The position numbers and the translations under genes were made by a program. From positions 372,001-436,000 of the forward strand of contig NZ_CANMUW010000001.1 in the NCBI RefSeq assembly GCF_947501225.1: 64,000 nt of DNA. Reading direction: 5' to 3'. The notes under the pieces were generated by a model that saw nothing but the letters and a program-made list of their open reading frames with translations, made no database searches and had not been told where the DNA came from. Below are positions 1 to 8,077 of this stretch, in pieces. Origin of the DNA: an uncultured Shewanella sp. Its GTDB lineage: Bacteria; Pseudomonadota; Gammaproteobacteria; Enterobacterales; Shewanellaceae. Each line of letters begins with the position of its first letter. The first letter of the stretch is position 1.

Positions 1-1959
1 CTTTTCATGTGCGGCAAAGACTCTGTCTGCGGCCACAAACTGCTGACGCATCTCAGGGTAGTAACAGGCAAGCTCTCTGCCCATGTTGAGATACTGTGAA
101 CCCTGGCCTGCGAACAGTGCAGCGACCTTGCCTTCGACAGCATTAGCGCGGTAGCTGATACCAGCGGGTAACTGCCAGCTTGTCTCATCAGTAGCAAGCT
201 TAGCGAGCGCCTGCTTGATCTGGGTGACCAGTTCTTCGCTTGTGTTGGCAACAAGGCCGATGCGCGGTGCATTGGCATCGAGTTCACGCAGGGCATATTT
301 TTCCGCGGCATCTTTCACAATGAATTCAGCCTGAGTTGCCGATGCGGCTAAAGCATTCAGTTCCTCTACAAGCTTCGCCTTGTCTGTGGCGCTGACGAGG
401 AAACTCTGTGCTACCTGGCGCTGGCGGTATCTGGCCTTTTGCGCATCTTCACGGCTGTGCTCTGCGTTGTACTCCTCCAACACGAAATGGAAGTTAGTAC
501 CACCGAAACCGAATGAGCTGATACCCGCACGGCGAGGCGTACCATCGACACGCGGTAACCAGGGGCGAGTCTCGGTATTGAGATAAAACGGAGAGTTTTC
601 GATATCCAGCTTAGGACTAGGCTGGCTGACGTTAATCGTTGCAGGTAGCACCTTGTGGTGCAGCGCCAGTGCCGCCTTGATGAGACCAGCCGTACCAGCC
701 GTAGACTTGGTATGGCCAATTTGAGACTTCACAGAGCCCAGTGCGATGTGCTGTTTAGTGTCGTTCTCATCGCGAAATACTGAGCACAGACCGGCAAATT
801 CAGCTGCATCACCGGCCGCAGTACCCGTTCCGTGCGCTTCGATTAATCCCAGAGTGTGAGGCTCAAAGCCGGCGTCATCATAGGCGCGTCTCAGTGCTTT
901 AGCCTGACCTTCGGGGCGGGGTGCATAGATAGACTTGAACTTACCATCAGATGAAGCGCCAATCCCTTTGATCACAGAGTAGATACGATCGCCATCACGC
1001 TCGGCATCCTCGAGTCGCTTTAATGCAACCATGCCGATACCTTCACCGATCATCATCCCTTTCGAGTCGATATCGAAGGGTTGAATGGTCTCGTTGGTGG
1101 TGAATGCCGGCGTCTTGGAGAAACTCATATACATAGAGGGTGAGTTATCGGTACAGACACCGCCTGTGATCATCATCTCACTGCGACCTTCGGTCAACTC
1201 CGTCAGTGCCATACGCATGGCGGCGAGAGAGCCGGCACAGGCGGCATCGACCACACAGTTCATGCCACCAAAATCGAAGCGGTTGGCGATACGACCGGCA
1301 ATCACGTTACCTAATGAACCCGGGAATGAGTTCTCTTCCCAGTGTACGTATTGGTCCTGGAACTTTTTGATCAGCATTTCGCTGTCTTCATCGCTGATGC
1401 CGCTGTTAGCGAAGACTTTCTTAAGCACTGGGTACTGAAGACGGGCGGTTAAACTATGGCTGATCTTCTGACCACCACCGACACCCAGGGTAATACCGAT
1501 CTTGTCTCTGTCGTAACCTTCAGGCAGGTTGGCATCCGCCAGGACCTCTTTTGCTACGATTAGTGATAGGAGCTGTGAGGTATCTGTCAGTTCAAGAATG
1601 TTTGGCGGCAGGCCAAACTCCATCGGGTTGAAATCAACATCCGGCAGAAAGCCACCGCGTTTGCAGTAACTCTTGTCCGGCGCGCTCTTGTCGGCATCGT
1701 AATACTCTTCCGGCTGCCAGTGAGTCGATGGCAACTCGGTGATCGCATCGATCTTTTCACTGATAAGATCCCAGAACTTGTTCAGATAACGAGAGTTGGC
1801 AAAGATGCTGGCCATACCGACGATGGCGATAGGCATATCTTTAAGACGTTTATTAAGGCGACTATCTTCAGCAGCATTAGTGGCTTGTGAGTCTTGTGCT
1901 GGCTCAGTCGCTTTAGCTGACTTCTTAGCATTCCTGGAAGGTTTAGAGGTTTGGCTCAT
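1..1959 (-). CDS. pfaA: PUFA synthase subunit PfaA, 5' part (partial)
   Basis: First 653 codons of the multidomain polyketide-like synthase that builds EPA/DHA-type fatty acids; the gene runs off the left edge. The frame is open from ATG at 1957-1959. A beta-ketoacyl synthase domain fills roughly residues 40-490, with the active-site motif DAACAGS (Cys241) and the two histidines in EAHGTGT (His376) and GHTKS (His416). The start of the malonyl-CoA acyltransferase domain (AGQGSQY, about residue 617) lies near the window edge. Downstream ACP repeats and ketoreductase are expected outside the window. The pfaR stop overlaps the pfaA start as TAATG, so the two are probably translationally coupled. 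The activating PPTase gene lies at 18357. Identification is strong. Confidence 0.95.
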   Translation of the reverse strand, partial: MSQTSKPSRNAKKSAKATEPAQDSQATNAAEDSRLNKRLKDMPIAIVGMASIFANSRYLNKFWDLISEKIDAITELPSTHWQPEEYYDADKSAPDKSYCKRGGFLPDVDFNPMEFGLPPNILELTDTSQLLSLIVAKEVLADANLPEGYDRDKIGITLGVGGGQKISHSLTARLQYPVLKKVFANSGISDEDSEMLIKKFQDQYVHWEENSFPGSLGNVIAGRIANRFDFGGMNCVVDAACAGSLAAMRMALTELTEGRSEMMITGGVCTDNSPSMYMSFSKTPAFTTNETIQPFDIDSKGMMIGEGIGMVALKRLEDAERDGDRIYSVIKGIGASSDGKFKSIYAPRPEGQAKALRRAYDDAGFEPHTLGLIEAHGTGTAAGDAAEFAGLCSVFRDENDTKQHIALGSVKSQIGHTKSTAGTAGLIKAALALHHKVLPATINVSQPSPKLDIENSPFYLNTETRPWLPRVDGTPRRAGISSFGFGGTNFHFVLEEYNAEHSREDAQKARYRQRQVAQSFLVSATDKAKLVEELNALAASATQAEFIVKDAAEKYALRELDANAPRIGLVANTSEELVTQIKQALAKLATDETSWQLPAGISYRANAVEGKVAALFAGQGSQYLNMGRELACYYPEMRQQFVAADRVFAAHEK

Positions 1960-2825
1960 TATGAGTCTCCGCTGGGTGCCTGATGTTCAGGCGTCTTGTT
2001 GTTAGTCTCCGCACTTTTAATTGTGGTACCAGTACTGAGCCTGGCACCGGGGAAGCGCTGTAAGAAAGAGTGGTAGTTGCGAACGAGCAACTTACGCAGA
2101 TGAAACGGCCCGTGCTTCAGCACATAGGCTATGTATCTGTTTGTGGCGTGGGTATTGCTATCTTGGTATATGTCCAGATATATCCAGTCGCTGCCCGGGT
2201 CTATGCCAAGCAGTATTGAACTCGGTTGCTCTTCGGTTAACTGAGGCGGGATGGTAAGCGATACCACCTGTACCACGTTATCGCCATCGGGACTGGATAT
2301 CTCCAATGTCTCGGCCAGAGTTTCGAAGTGGAGCGTATAGGTTTGAACGTTGCTGCCCTGAACGATCGGCAGTTGATTGAAGTATCGCTCGGGCACGTGA
2401 GGGCTCTCAATATCATTTACGCGCGATACGCCATAGCGCTTCAGACACCTTGCCAGACCGGAGCGGGAAACATTGGGATTAATAAAGGTCTGAGTCGCAC
2501 TGAGCAGTTTATCCAGCGGCATCTTAAGTTGATACCTGAGTCCGACAACGACGTATTCCTGCAGAGGTGTCAATGTCGTGTTGAGATGGTGCGGTGTGTT
2601 GGGCGTATTTTCTACAGAGTCACGTTTGCGCCACTTGCGCACGGTGGCTTCACTGATGTTGAGCACCTTGGAAAGTTGCGTGACAGAAAGGTCTGACTCT
2701 TGAATGAATCGACGCATCTCGGGTGTTGTAGTCGCATTACGGTGCCTTGTCTCGGTTGCGCTTCGCTTACGCTTATCCGGATTTTTATGCTCCGCTTTCT
2801 TATTTTTATCAGCTTGCTCTGCCAT
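1959..2825 (-). CDS. pfaR: PfaR, regulator of PUFA synthase; transposase-like HTH and degenerate integrase core
   Basis: 288-residue protein directly upstream of pfaA. Residues 1-30 are Lys/Arg-rich. A helix-turn-helix lies around residues 45-75 (QLSKVLNISEATVRKW), followed by a second transposase-type region with the motif SRSGLARCLKRYGVSR. The C-terminal half (LLGIDPGSDWIYLDIYQD) resembles the core of IS481-type integrases, but positions where the catalytic acidic residues are expected look replaced. This suggests a domesticated transposase used as a transcription factor. PfaR is known as an activator of pfa expression in related bacteria; the role here rests on position and family. Its TAA stop shares one base with the pfaA ATG. 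Confidence 0.88.
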   Translation of the reverse strand: MAEQADKNKKAEHKNPDKRKRSATETRHRNATTTPEMRRFIQESDLSVTQLSKVLNISEATVRKWRKRDSVENTPNTPHHLNTTLTPLQEYVVVGLRYQLKMPLDKLLSATQTFINPNVSRSGLARCLKRYGVSRVNDIESPHVPERYFNQLPIVQGSNVQTYTLHFETLAETLEISSPDGDNVVQVVSLTIPPQLTEEQPSSILLGIDPGSDWIYLDIYQDSNTHATNRYIAYVLKHGPFHLRKLLVRNYHSFLQRFPGARLSTGTTIKSAETNNKTPEHQAPSGDS

Positions 2826-3223
2826 AGATTCAGCGCTATTCCGTTAATAATCTACTGGGACTAAATGCGGATTCATGGACGGAAACTACTGCAGAAGTCC
2901 CGGATTCGCCGCTATTTATAGGGTCTTGTTTGACTAATGGTTGAGCAGACTACCTGACCTTAAGGTTCAACACAATCACCTGGGACTTAATATTCTCTCT
3001 TCAGACCAGTTTGGGCTTACACTTGTACTCTATGTGTGTGATTTATGTTTAAAAACAGGTAGGAAAAATAAAGCGTGATCCAGGTCAAATAACAGTCACT
3101 GGTACAGGTCTATACTCTATGTTAACAATTTCGTTTTCTTCACAAGTAGCTTGCTACTTTCAGTTAGCAGCAATGCAAAGGTTTAATCCATTGACTTAAT
3201 TTAATGACATGAAGGAGGCCAAT
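2826..3223. promoter_or_regulatory. Divergent intergenic region between pfaR and the EF-G-like gene
   Basis: About 400 bases without a credible gene. It must carry the promoters of pfaR-pfaA (leftward) and of the EF-G-like gene (rightward). A TATACT-like -10 near 3113 could serve the rightward gene. No strong operator palindrome was recognised by eye. Confidence 0.4.
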
Positions 3224-5272
3224 ATGGCTGAGTTTATAACCGAGCAGATCAGAAATCTGGCGGTGCTCGGACACACAGGGTCGGGTAAATCCTCTCTACT
3301 GGAGGCGTTACTCTTCCAAGCTAAGGCTATTACTCAAAAAGGCAGGGTGGACAAGGGCACAAATCATGCTGATTTCACTGCCCAGGAAAAATCCCATCGC
3401 CACAGTTTAGAACCCTCCTTCTTAAATCTAGATTTCGACAATCACCATATTAACCTTATCGACACACCGGGCTTGCCAGACTTCTTTGGTCGTGCACTGT
3501 TACCCCTGCCCGGCGTGGAGTCTGTGCTGCTGGTGATCAATGCATCGACCGGCATAGAGACCCTGACCCAAAGAGCATTTGAAGCGGCCCGGACCATGGG
3601 TAAAGTGGTATTGATCGCGATAAATCACATCGATGGCAATGAAGAGAAGTTACCCGGCCTACTCGATGAGATTCAGCAACGCTTCGGTCCCCGCTGTCTG
3701 CCGGTAAACTTACCGACGGCATCTTTGGATGATGTTGTCGATTGCTACCTTCATTGTGACGAGGGGGCCGCCCAGTCATCGTTTCACTCGGCGTTGTCGG
3801 CAAAAGATGATCTTATCGACACTGTACTCGAAGAGGATGAGGAGTTGATGGAGCTCTATCTCGAGCAGGGGGAATCCCTCTCCCCGGAACAGTTACATGC
3901 ACCTTTGGAAACCGCGTTGCGCATGGGACACCTGGTTCCGGTTTGCTTTACCAGTGCAGAGAATGAGATAGGTATCGCCTCGCTGCTGGAGCTTATCGTT
4001 AAGCTGTTGCCGAATCCGCTGGAGGCGAATCCGCCACAGTTTGTGAAGGGCACCGGCAATGACGCCATCCCGGTAGATGTGACCCAGAAGGCTGACGACC
4101 ATGTGCTGGCTCATGTGTTCAGGATCTCAATCGATCCCTTCTTCGGCCGGATGGGGGTATTCAGACTCTATCAGGGGACAATTAATGTTGGCATGAAGCT
4201 GTTTATCGGAGAGGGACGAAAAGCCTTTAAAGTGACTCATATATTCAAGTTGCAAGGCGATAAACAGATCGGGGTGCCGCAGGCGGTTCCCGGTGATATC
4301 TGTGCAGTAGCAAAGGTGGAAGAGCTTGAGGTCGGCGCGGTGCTGCATGACAGCCATGATGAAGACCAGTTCCACCTTCCCGAGTTGAACCTTCCTCAGC
4401 CAATATTCGGTTTAGCCGTTATGCCCAAGCGTCGCGGCGATGAGCAGAAGATCGCCGAAGTTCTGCATAAGTTAGTGGCGGAAGATCCCAGCCTGAGTCT
4501 GGCTAAGAATGATGCCGAGGGACAAACGATACTTCAGGGGCAGGGAGATCTGCACCTTCAGATAGCGATTGAGAAGGCCCATGAGGTATTCAATGTCGAT
4601 ATGGATACGGATAAACCCGCCGTCGCTTATCGTGAGACTATCACAGGTACTGCCACTGCCCGTTATCGCCATAAGAAACAGTCGGGTGGTTCCGGCCAGT
4701 TTGGTGAAGTGGAAATGACGGTCGAGCCTCTTGAGAGGGGAGCCGGATTCGAGTTTGTTTCTAAAGTGGTGGGCGGTTCGGTACCCGGACAGTACATTCC
4801 GGCCGTCGAGAAAGGGGTAAAAGAGGCCATGTTGGCCGGTGCGTTGGCCGGCTTCCCGATGCAGGATATCAAGGTTTGCCTGCTCGATGGTAAGCATCAC
4901 AGTGTCGACTCGAAAGAGATCGCCTTTGTTATGGCGGGTAAAAAAGCATTTATGGATGCGGTTGCTCAGGCAAATCCTGTGATATTAGAACCCGTCGTGG
5001 AGATGAAGGTGGTTGTCTCTCAGGAGCATGTGGGTGATATCACTGGTGATATCAGCTCGTGCCGGGGCATGGTGTGTGGCACCGACTCACAGGGGGATAG
5101 CAAAGTCGTTATCGGCGTTGAAGCGCCGCTTGCTACTGTCGATGATTACTCTACCCGACTCAAGTCCATGACGGGAGGAGACGGCCAGTTCAGCATGACT
5201 TTTGCCAGATACGATATCACTCCGGACAATGTACAAAAAGCACTGATGAAAGATGCCAGGGAGGTGGCATAG
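3224..5272 (+). CDS. Elongation factor G-like GTPase (EF-G-II type paralogue)
   Basis: 682-residue five-domain EF-G-like protein. I start it at ATG 3224 because AAGGAGG sits 5 bases upstream; the ATG at 3209 would overlap that ribosome-binding site. The P-loop is GHTGSGKS (residues 16-23). The G3 motif reads DTPGLPDF instead of the DTPGHVDF of translational EF-G, so the catalytic His is absent. The G4 motif reads NHID instead of NKxD. Domain IV/V features (KQSGGSGQFGEV, SCRGMV) are present. Canonical fusA normally sits in the str operon, so this is a paralogue that may not translocate ribosomes. It stands alone, divergent from pfaR, with a terminator at 5350. Confidence 0.88.
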   Translation: MAEFITEQIRNLAVLGHTGSGKSSLLEALLFQAKAITQKGRVDKGTNHADFTAQEKSHRHSLEPSFLNLDFDNHHINLIDTPGLPDFFGRALLPLPGVESVLLVINASTGIETLTQRAFEAARTMGKVVLIAINHIDGNEEKLPGLLDEIQQRFGPRCLPVNLPTASLDDVVDCYLHCDEGAAQSSFHSALSAKDDLIDTVLEEDEELMELYLEQGESLSPEQLHAPLETALRMGHLVPVCFTSAENEIGIASLLELIVKLLPNPLEANPPQFVKGTGNDAIPVDVTQKADDHVLAHVFRISIDPFFGRMGVFRLYQGTINVGMKLFIGEGRKAFKVTHIFKLQGDKQIGVPQAVPGDICAVAKVEELEVGAVLHDSHDEDQFHLPELNLPQPIFGLAVMPKRRGDEQKIAEVLHKLVAEDPSLSLAKNDAEGQTILQGQGDLHLQIAIEKAHEVFNVDMDTDKPAVAYRETITGTATARYRHKKQSGGSGQFGEVEMTVEPLERGAGFEFVSKVVGGSVPGQYIPAVEKGVKEAMLAGALAGFPMQDIKVCLLDGKHHSVDSKEIAFVMAGKKAFMDAVAQANPVILEPVVEMKVVVSQEHVGDITGDISSCRGMVCGTDSQGDSKVVIGVEAPLATVDDYSTRLKSMTGGDGQFSMTFARYDITPDNVQKALMKDAREVA

Positions 5273-5349
5273 TTAATCGTTAAGCCCTTATGGGCGCTGC
5301 TGGTGAACAATGAAGTCGGCAGTATGGCGGTAGAGCTTGTTAAGTGATG

Positions 5350-5386
5350 GCAGGGAACTCAATACCGATGAGTTCTCTGCTTTTTT
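5350..5386 (+). terminator. Intrinsic terminator after the EF-G-like gene
   Basis: 11-bp stem (5350-5360 with 5370-5380, one G-U pair), 9-base loop, then six T residues at 5381-5386. Confidence 0.8.
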
Positions 5387-5473
5387 GTATTGGTCGGCTT
5401 AATGGTGTCGTCCTCTCGTCTCTGTGTGGGGATACAGTGACAGAACCAGGCTCCGTCATGGAAAGGGACACAA

Positions 5474-5498
5474 AAAACGCCTGACATGCAGGCGTTTT
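5474..5498. terminator. Perfect hairpin, probable bidirectional terminator
   Basis: AAAACGCCTG (5474-5483) pairs perfectly with CAGGCGTTTT (5489-5498) around a 5-base loop. The A and T ends allow termination from either side. It lies just beyond the stop of the decayed minus-strand gene. Confidence 0.65.
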
Positions 5499-5520
5499 CC
5501 AGTTTGCAGTGTTTTATCTG

Positions 5521-5760
5521 TTACTGTTTCGGACCAATCTCTTCGCTGACACCGTGCCGGAAGTACTCAGACGGCGCTTCGCCATAGGCCTGACAATGCT
5601 CGAGTGCGTATTCGGCCTGAGCCTGAATGTCGCCTCTGTTGGTTGTTCCGGCGTATAGGTGACATAGGCTGAAACAGAAGCCCCGGTACCGGCTTCGTTG
5701 GTGGCCGTTACCGTGATGTTGTTAGTGTCTTCGTTCTCCACCCAATACGGCTTTCAACTG
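5521..5760 (-). pseudogene. Remnant of an Ig-like-domain protein gene, frameshifted and truncated
   Basis: On the minus strand one frame reads a beta-rich Ig-like segment (NNITVTATNEAG, then VTYTPEQPT). Near 5640 the sensible reading moves to another frame (RGDIQAQAEYALEHCQAYG) and ends at a TAA at 5521-5523. Upstream of about 5750 the first frame meets a TGA. The two segments look like one C-terminus split by a frameshift, with the 5' part lost. There is no start with a ribosome-binding site. The family call is weak. Confidence 0.4.
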
Positions 5761-5904
5761 CCCCGGAAAATCAAAAGAAACATTAATTTTATTATCCTGC
5801 ATCGATCTGTGTTTCGTTTTGTGCTCAATGGGTTATAGTTGAATGGGGTTAGATCTACCGGCTCCTGTTTATGGAGTCAAAACCTATGACTGGGGAGCTC
5901 AATT

Positions 5905-6672
5905 ATGCGTCTATGGATCATGATAAAAAGCCTGTTAACAGGGATATTGTTAACCGTTTCTCTGTCGGCCTATCCGCATGCCGAAACGGCGTCAGAAATC
6001 GTTGATAAGTCAGATAAACAGATGCGTGGTGACTCGAGTTATTCGGTTGCGACCATGAAGATCATTCGCCCCGATTGGACCCGCACCATGAGTATGAAGA
6101 GCTGGACTAAAGGTCAGCAGCTGTCGCTGGTGCTGGTTACCGCCCCGGCGAAAGACAAGGGCAGCGCTTCTCTAAAGCGGCAAAAGGAGATGTGGAGTTG
6201 GATCCCGAGTATCGAACGGGTCATTAAGATCGCCCCCTCTATGTTGAGCCAGTCCTGGATGGGCTCAGATTTTACCAACGATGACCTGATCAACCAGTCC
6301 TCTATAGTGGTGGATTACGAGCACAAGTTAATCAAAGAGGAGCTGTTCGATAACGATAATACCTGGGTTATCGATGCCATCGCCAAGCCGGATGCTCCGG
6401 TGGTTTGGAGCAAGGTAAGGCTGTGGATATCGAAACAGACCTATCTGCAGCGAAAAGTTGAATTTATCGATGAGTTTGATGAGTTGGTTAATACCATGGA
6501 GACCTTCGATGTTCAGCAGATGGGCGGTCGAAATATCGCTACCCGTATGACGATGACCCCGGCCGATAAACCCGACCAGAGAACCGAGCTTATCACCCAT
6601 GAAGCCCAGTTTAATTTTGAAATAGGCGATGACTTTTTCTCCCAGAGTCAGATGAAAGCGTTAAGGGATTAA
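5905..6672 (+). CDS. Outer-membrane lipoprotein-sorting (LolA-like) periplasmic protein
   Basis: 255 residues with an N-terminal signal peptide (hydrophobic residues about 7-22, probable cleavage after YPHA near residue 26). The remainder matches the COG2834-type LolA-like fold, with the shared features KRQKEMWSWIPSIERVIKI and SWMGSDFTNDDL. GGGGAG lies 8 bases before the ATG. It is likely a soluble or outer-membrane-facing carrier for a lipid or lipoprotein. First gene of a five-gene run; 148 bases containing a heptamer array separate it from the permease genes. It is distinct from canonical lolA, and its substrate is unknown. Confidence 0.8.
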   Translation: MRLWIMIKSLLTGILLTVSLSAYPHAETASEIVDKSDKQMRGDSSYSVATMKIIRPDWTRTMSMKSWTKGQQLSLVLVTAPAKDKGSASLKRQKEMWSWIPSIERVIKIAPSMLSQSWMGSDFTNDDLINQSSIVVDYEHKLIKEELFDNDNTWVIDAIAKPDAPVVWSKVRLWISKQTYLQRKVEFIDEFDELVNTMETFDVQQMGGRNIATRMTMTPADKPDQRTELITHEAQFNFEIGDDFFSQSQMKALRD

Positions 6673-6679
6673 GCTTTTT

Positions 6680-6737
6680 GCTACGAGCTACGAGCTACGA
6701 GCTACGAGCTACGAGCTACGAGCTACGAGCTACGAGC
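6680..6737 (+). repeat. Tandem heptamer array, about 8 copies of GCTACGA
   Basis: 58 bases made of eight perfect 7-bp units plus two bases, starting 8 bases after the LolA-like stop codon. Written in another phase the unit is CGAGCTA, that is NNNNCTA. The array at 26014-26055 follows the same heptad pattern. Confidence 0.95.
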
Positions 6738-6820
6738 GTGAAAGCTGTTGTCTTTTGCATATCGAAACTCTCCGCTTTCTTAGCTTTATCTTGTGCCCGG
6801 AGCTGCTTTAAGGAAGATTT

Positions 6821-8077
6821 ATGTTAGTAAAATTGGCTTGGCGAAATCTGTGGCGACAGAAGCGGCGCACCGTTTTAACCGCGATGGCGCTGGCGCTGGC
6901 ATTGGTGCTCTCTCTGTTTATGCGCAGCATGCAGGAGGGAAGCTATGCCAACAACATCGAGAACAGTGCTAAGTTTTCAACCGGATTAATTCAGTTACAA
7001 CATGTTGATTTTGAGGAGAGTCAGAGCATTGAGGACCTTCTTCCCGCCACCGGTGAGTTTATTGCCGCAGCCCGTGGATTAGATGATGTGGAGCGACTAT
7101 TGCCCAGGCTGGAATCTTTCGCCTTAGCGGCCGCGGGCGATAAGTCGAAAGGTGTCATGGTGCTGGGGGTCATGCCTGAACTGGAAGATGAATACTCTAA
7201 TATCTCAGATAAAGTGGTAGAGGGGGAGTTTATCGGGTCCGATGACAAGTCGGTACTCATAGGTCGGGGGCTTGCCGATTACCTCTCTCTGGCTGTGGGT
7301 GATGAGCTGGTGCTTTATGGTCAGGGATATCGGGGCCAGACTGCGGCGGGGCTCTATAAGATTAAGGGAGTTGTACATTTTCCCCTGCCTCAGCTTGATA
7401 ACCTGCTTATCTACATGCCGCTTGAACTGGCTCAAACACTGTTCAGCACAGGTGAACAGGTTTCTGCCTGGGTCATAGATACCCGCGAATTAACAAGGCT
7501 GGAACAGACCAAGGCCGATCTGGAGCGTGTTTATTCATCTTACGGTTCATCAAATAGGGGGAACAGTGAGGTTAAGGTACGTGACTGGGAAGATCTGGCT
7601 CCCGAGATGGCGCAGCAGATAGCCATGGATAAAGCGGGTGGTATCTTTATGATGTACCTACTCTACGGCGTGGTGGGTTTTGGTCTCTTTGCCACCATCC
7701 TGATGATGACGTTGGAGCGATACCGGGAGTTCGGAGTGATGATGGCCACCGGGTTGGTCAGGGCAAAACTACTGGGTTTGGTGGTACTCGAGTCGGGTTT
7801 TATTTCGTTACTTGGGGTAACACTGGGGCTGGCAATCGGAACCCCTCTGGTGCTCTGGTTTTACTATAATCCTATCGAGTTAACCGGTGAAACGGCGCAG
7901 ATGATGTTGGAACTGGGCTGGGAGCCTATTCTCCCCATGCAGTTATCACCTTGGCTGTTCATCGATCAGATAGTGATTGTACTTGGCTTGATGATGCTGT
8001 GTTTACTCTATCCTTTATGGCGGATCTTCAGACTCAATCTGGTGACAGCGTTGAAGGGAGGTGCCCATGTTAATTAA
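6821..8077 (+). CDS. ABC transporter permease, FtsX/LolC-E/MacB type (first of pair)
   Basis: 418 residues. An N-terminal cytoplasmic amphipathic stretch (LAWRNLWRQKRRTVLTA) leads into TM1 (about residues 18-36). A large periplasmic domain follows to about residue 270, then three C-terminal TM segments (about 275-300, 320-350, 375-400), the classic type VII ABC permease layout. AAGGAAG precedes the ATG. It overlaps the next permease by 11 bases. With the LolA-like protein and the ATPase it probably forms a mechanotransmission or lipoprotein-release machine rather than a channel. The true LolC/LolE should be encoded elsewhere. Confidence 0.88.
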   Translation: MLVKLAWRNLWRQKRRTVLTAMALALALVLSLFMRSMQEGSYANNIENSAKFSTGLIQLQHVDFEESQSIEDLLPATGEFIAAARGLDDVERLLPRLESFALAAAGDKSKGVMVLGVMPELEDEYSNISDKVVEGEFIGSDDKSVLIGRGLADYLSLAVGDELVLYGQGYRGQTAAGLYKIKGVVHFPLPQLDNLLIYMPLELAQTLFSTGEQVSAWVIDTRELTRLEQTKADLERVYSSYGSSNRGNSEVKVRDWEDLAPEMAQQIAMDKAGGIFMMYLLYGVVGFGLFATILMMTLERYREFGVMMATGLVRAKLLGLVVLESGFISLLGVTLGLAIGTPLVLWFYYNPIELTGETAQMMLELGWEPILPMQLSPWLFIDQIVIVLGLMMLCLLYPLWRIFRLNLVTALKGGAHVN

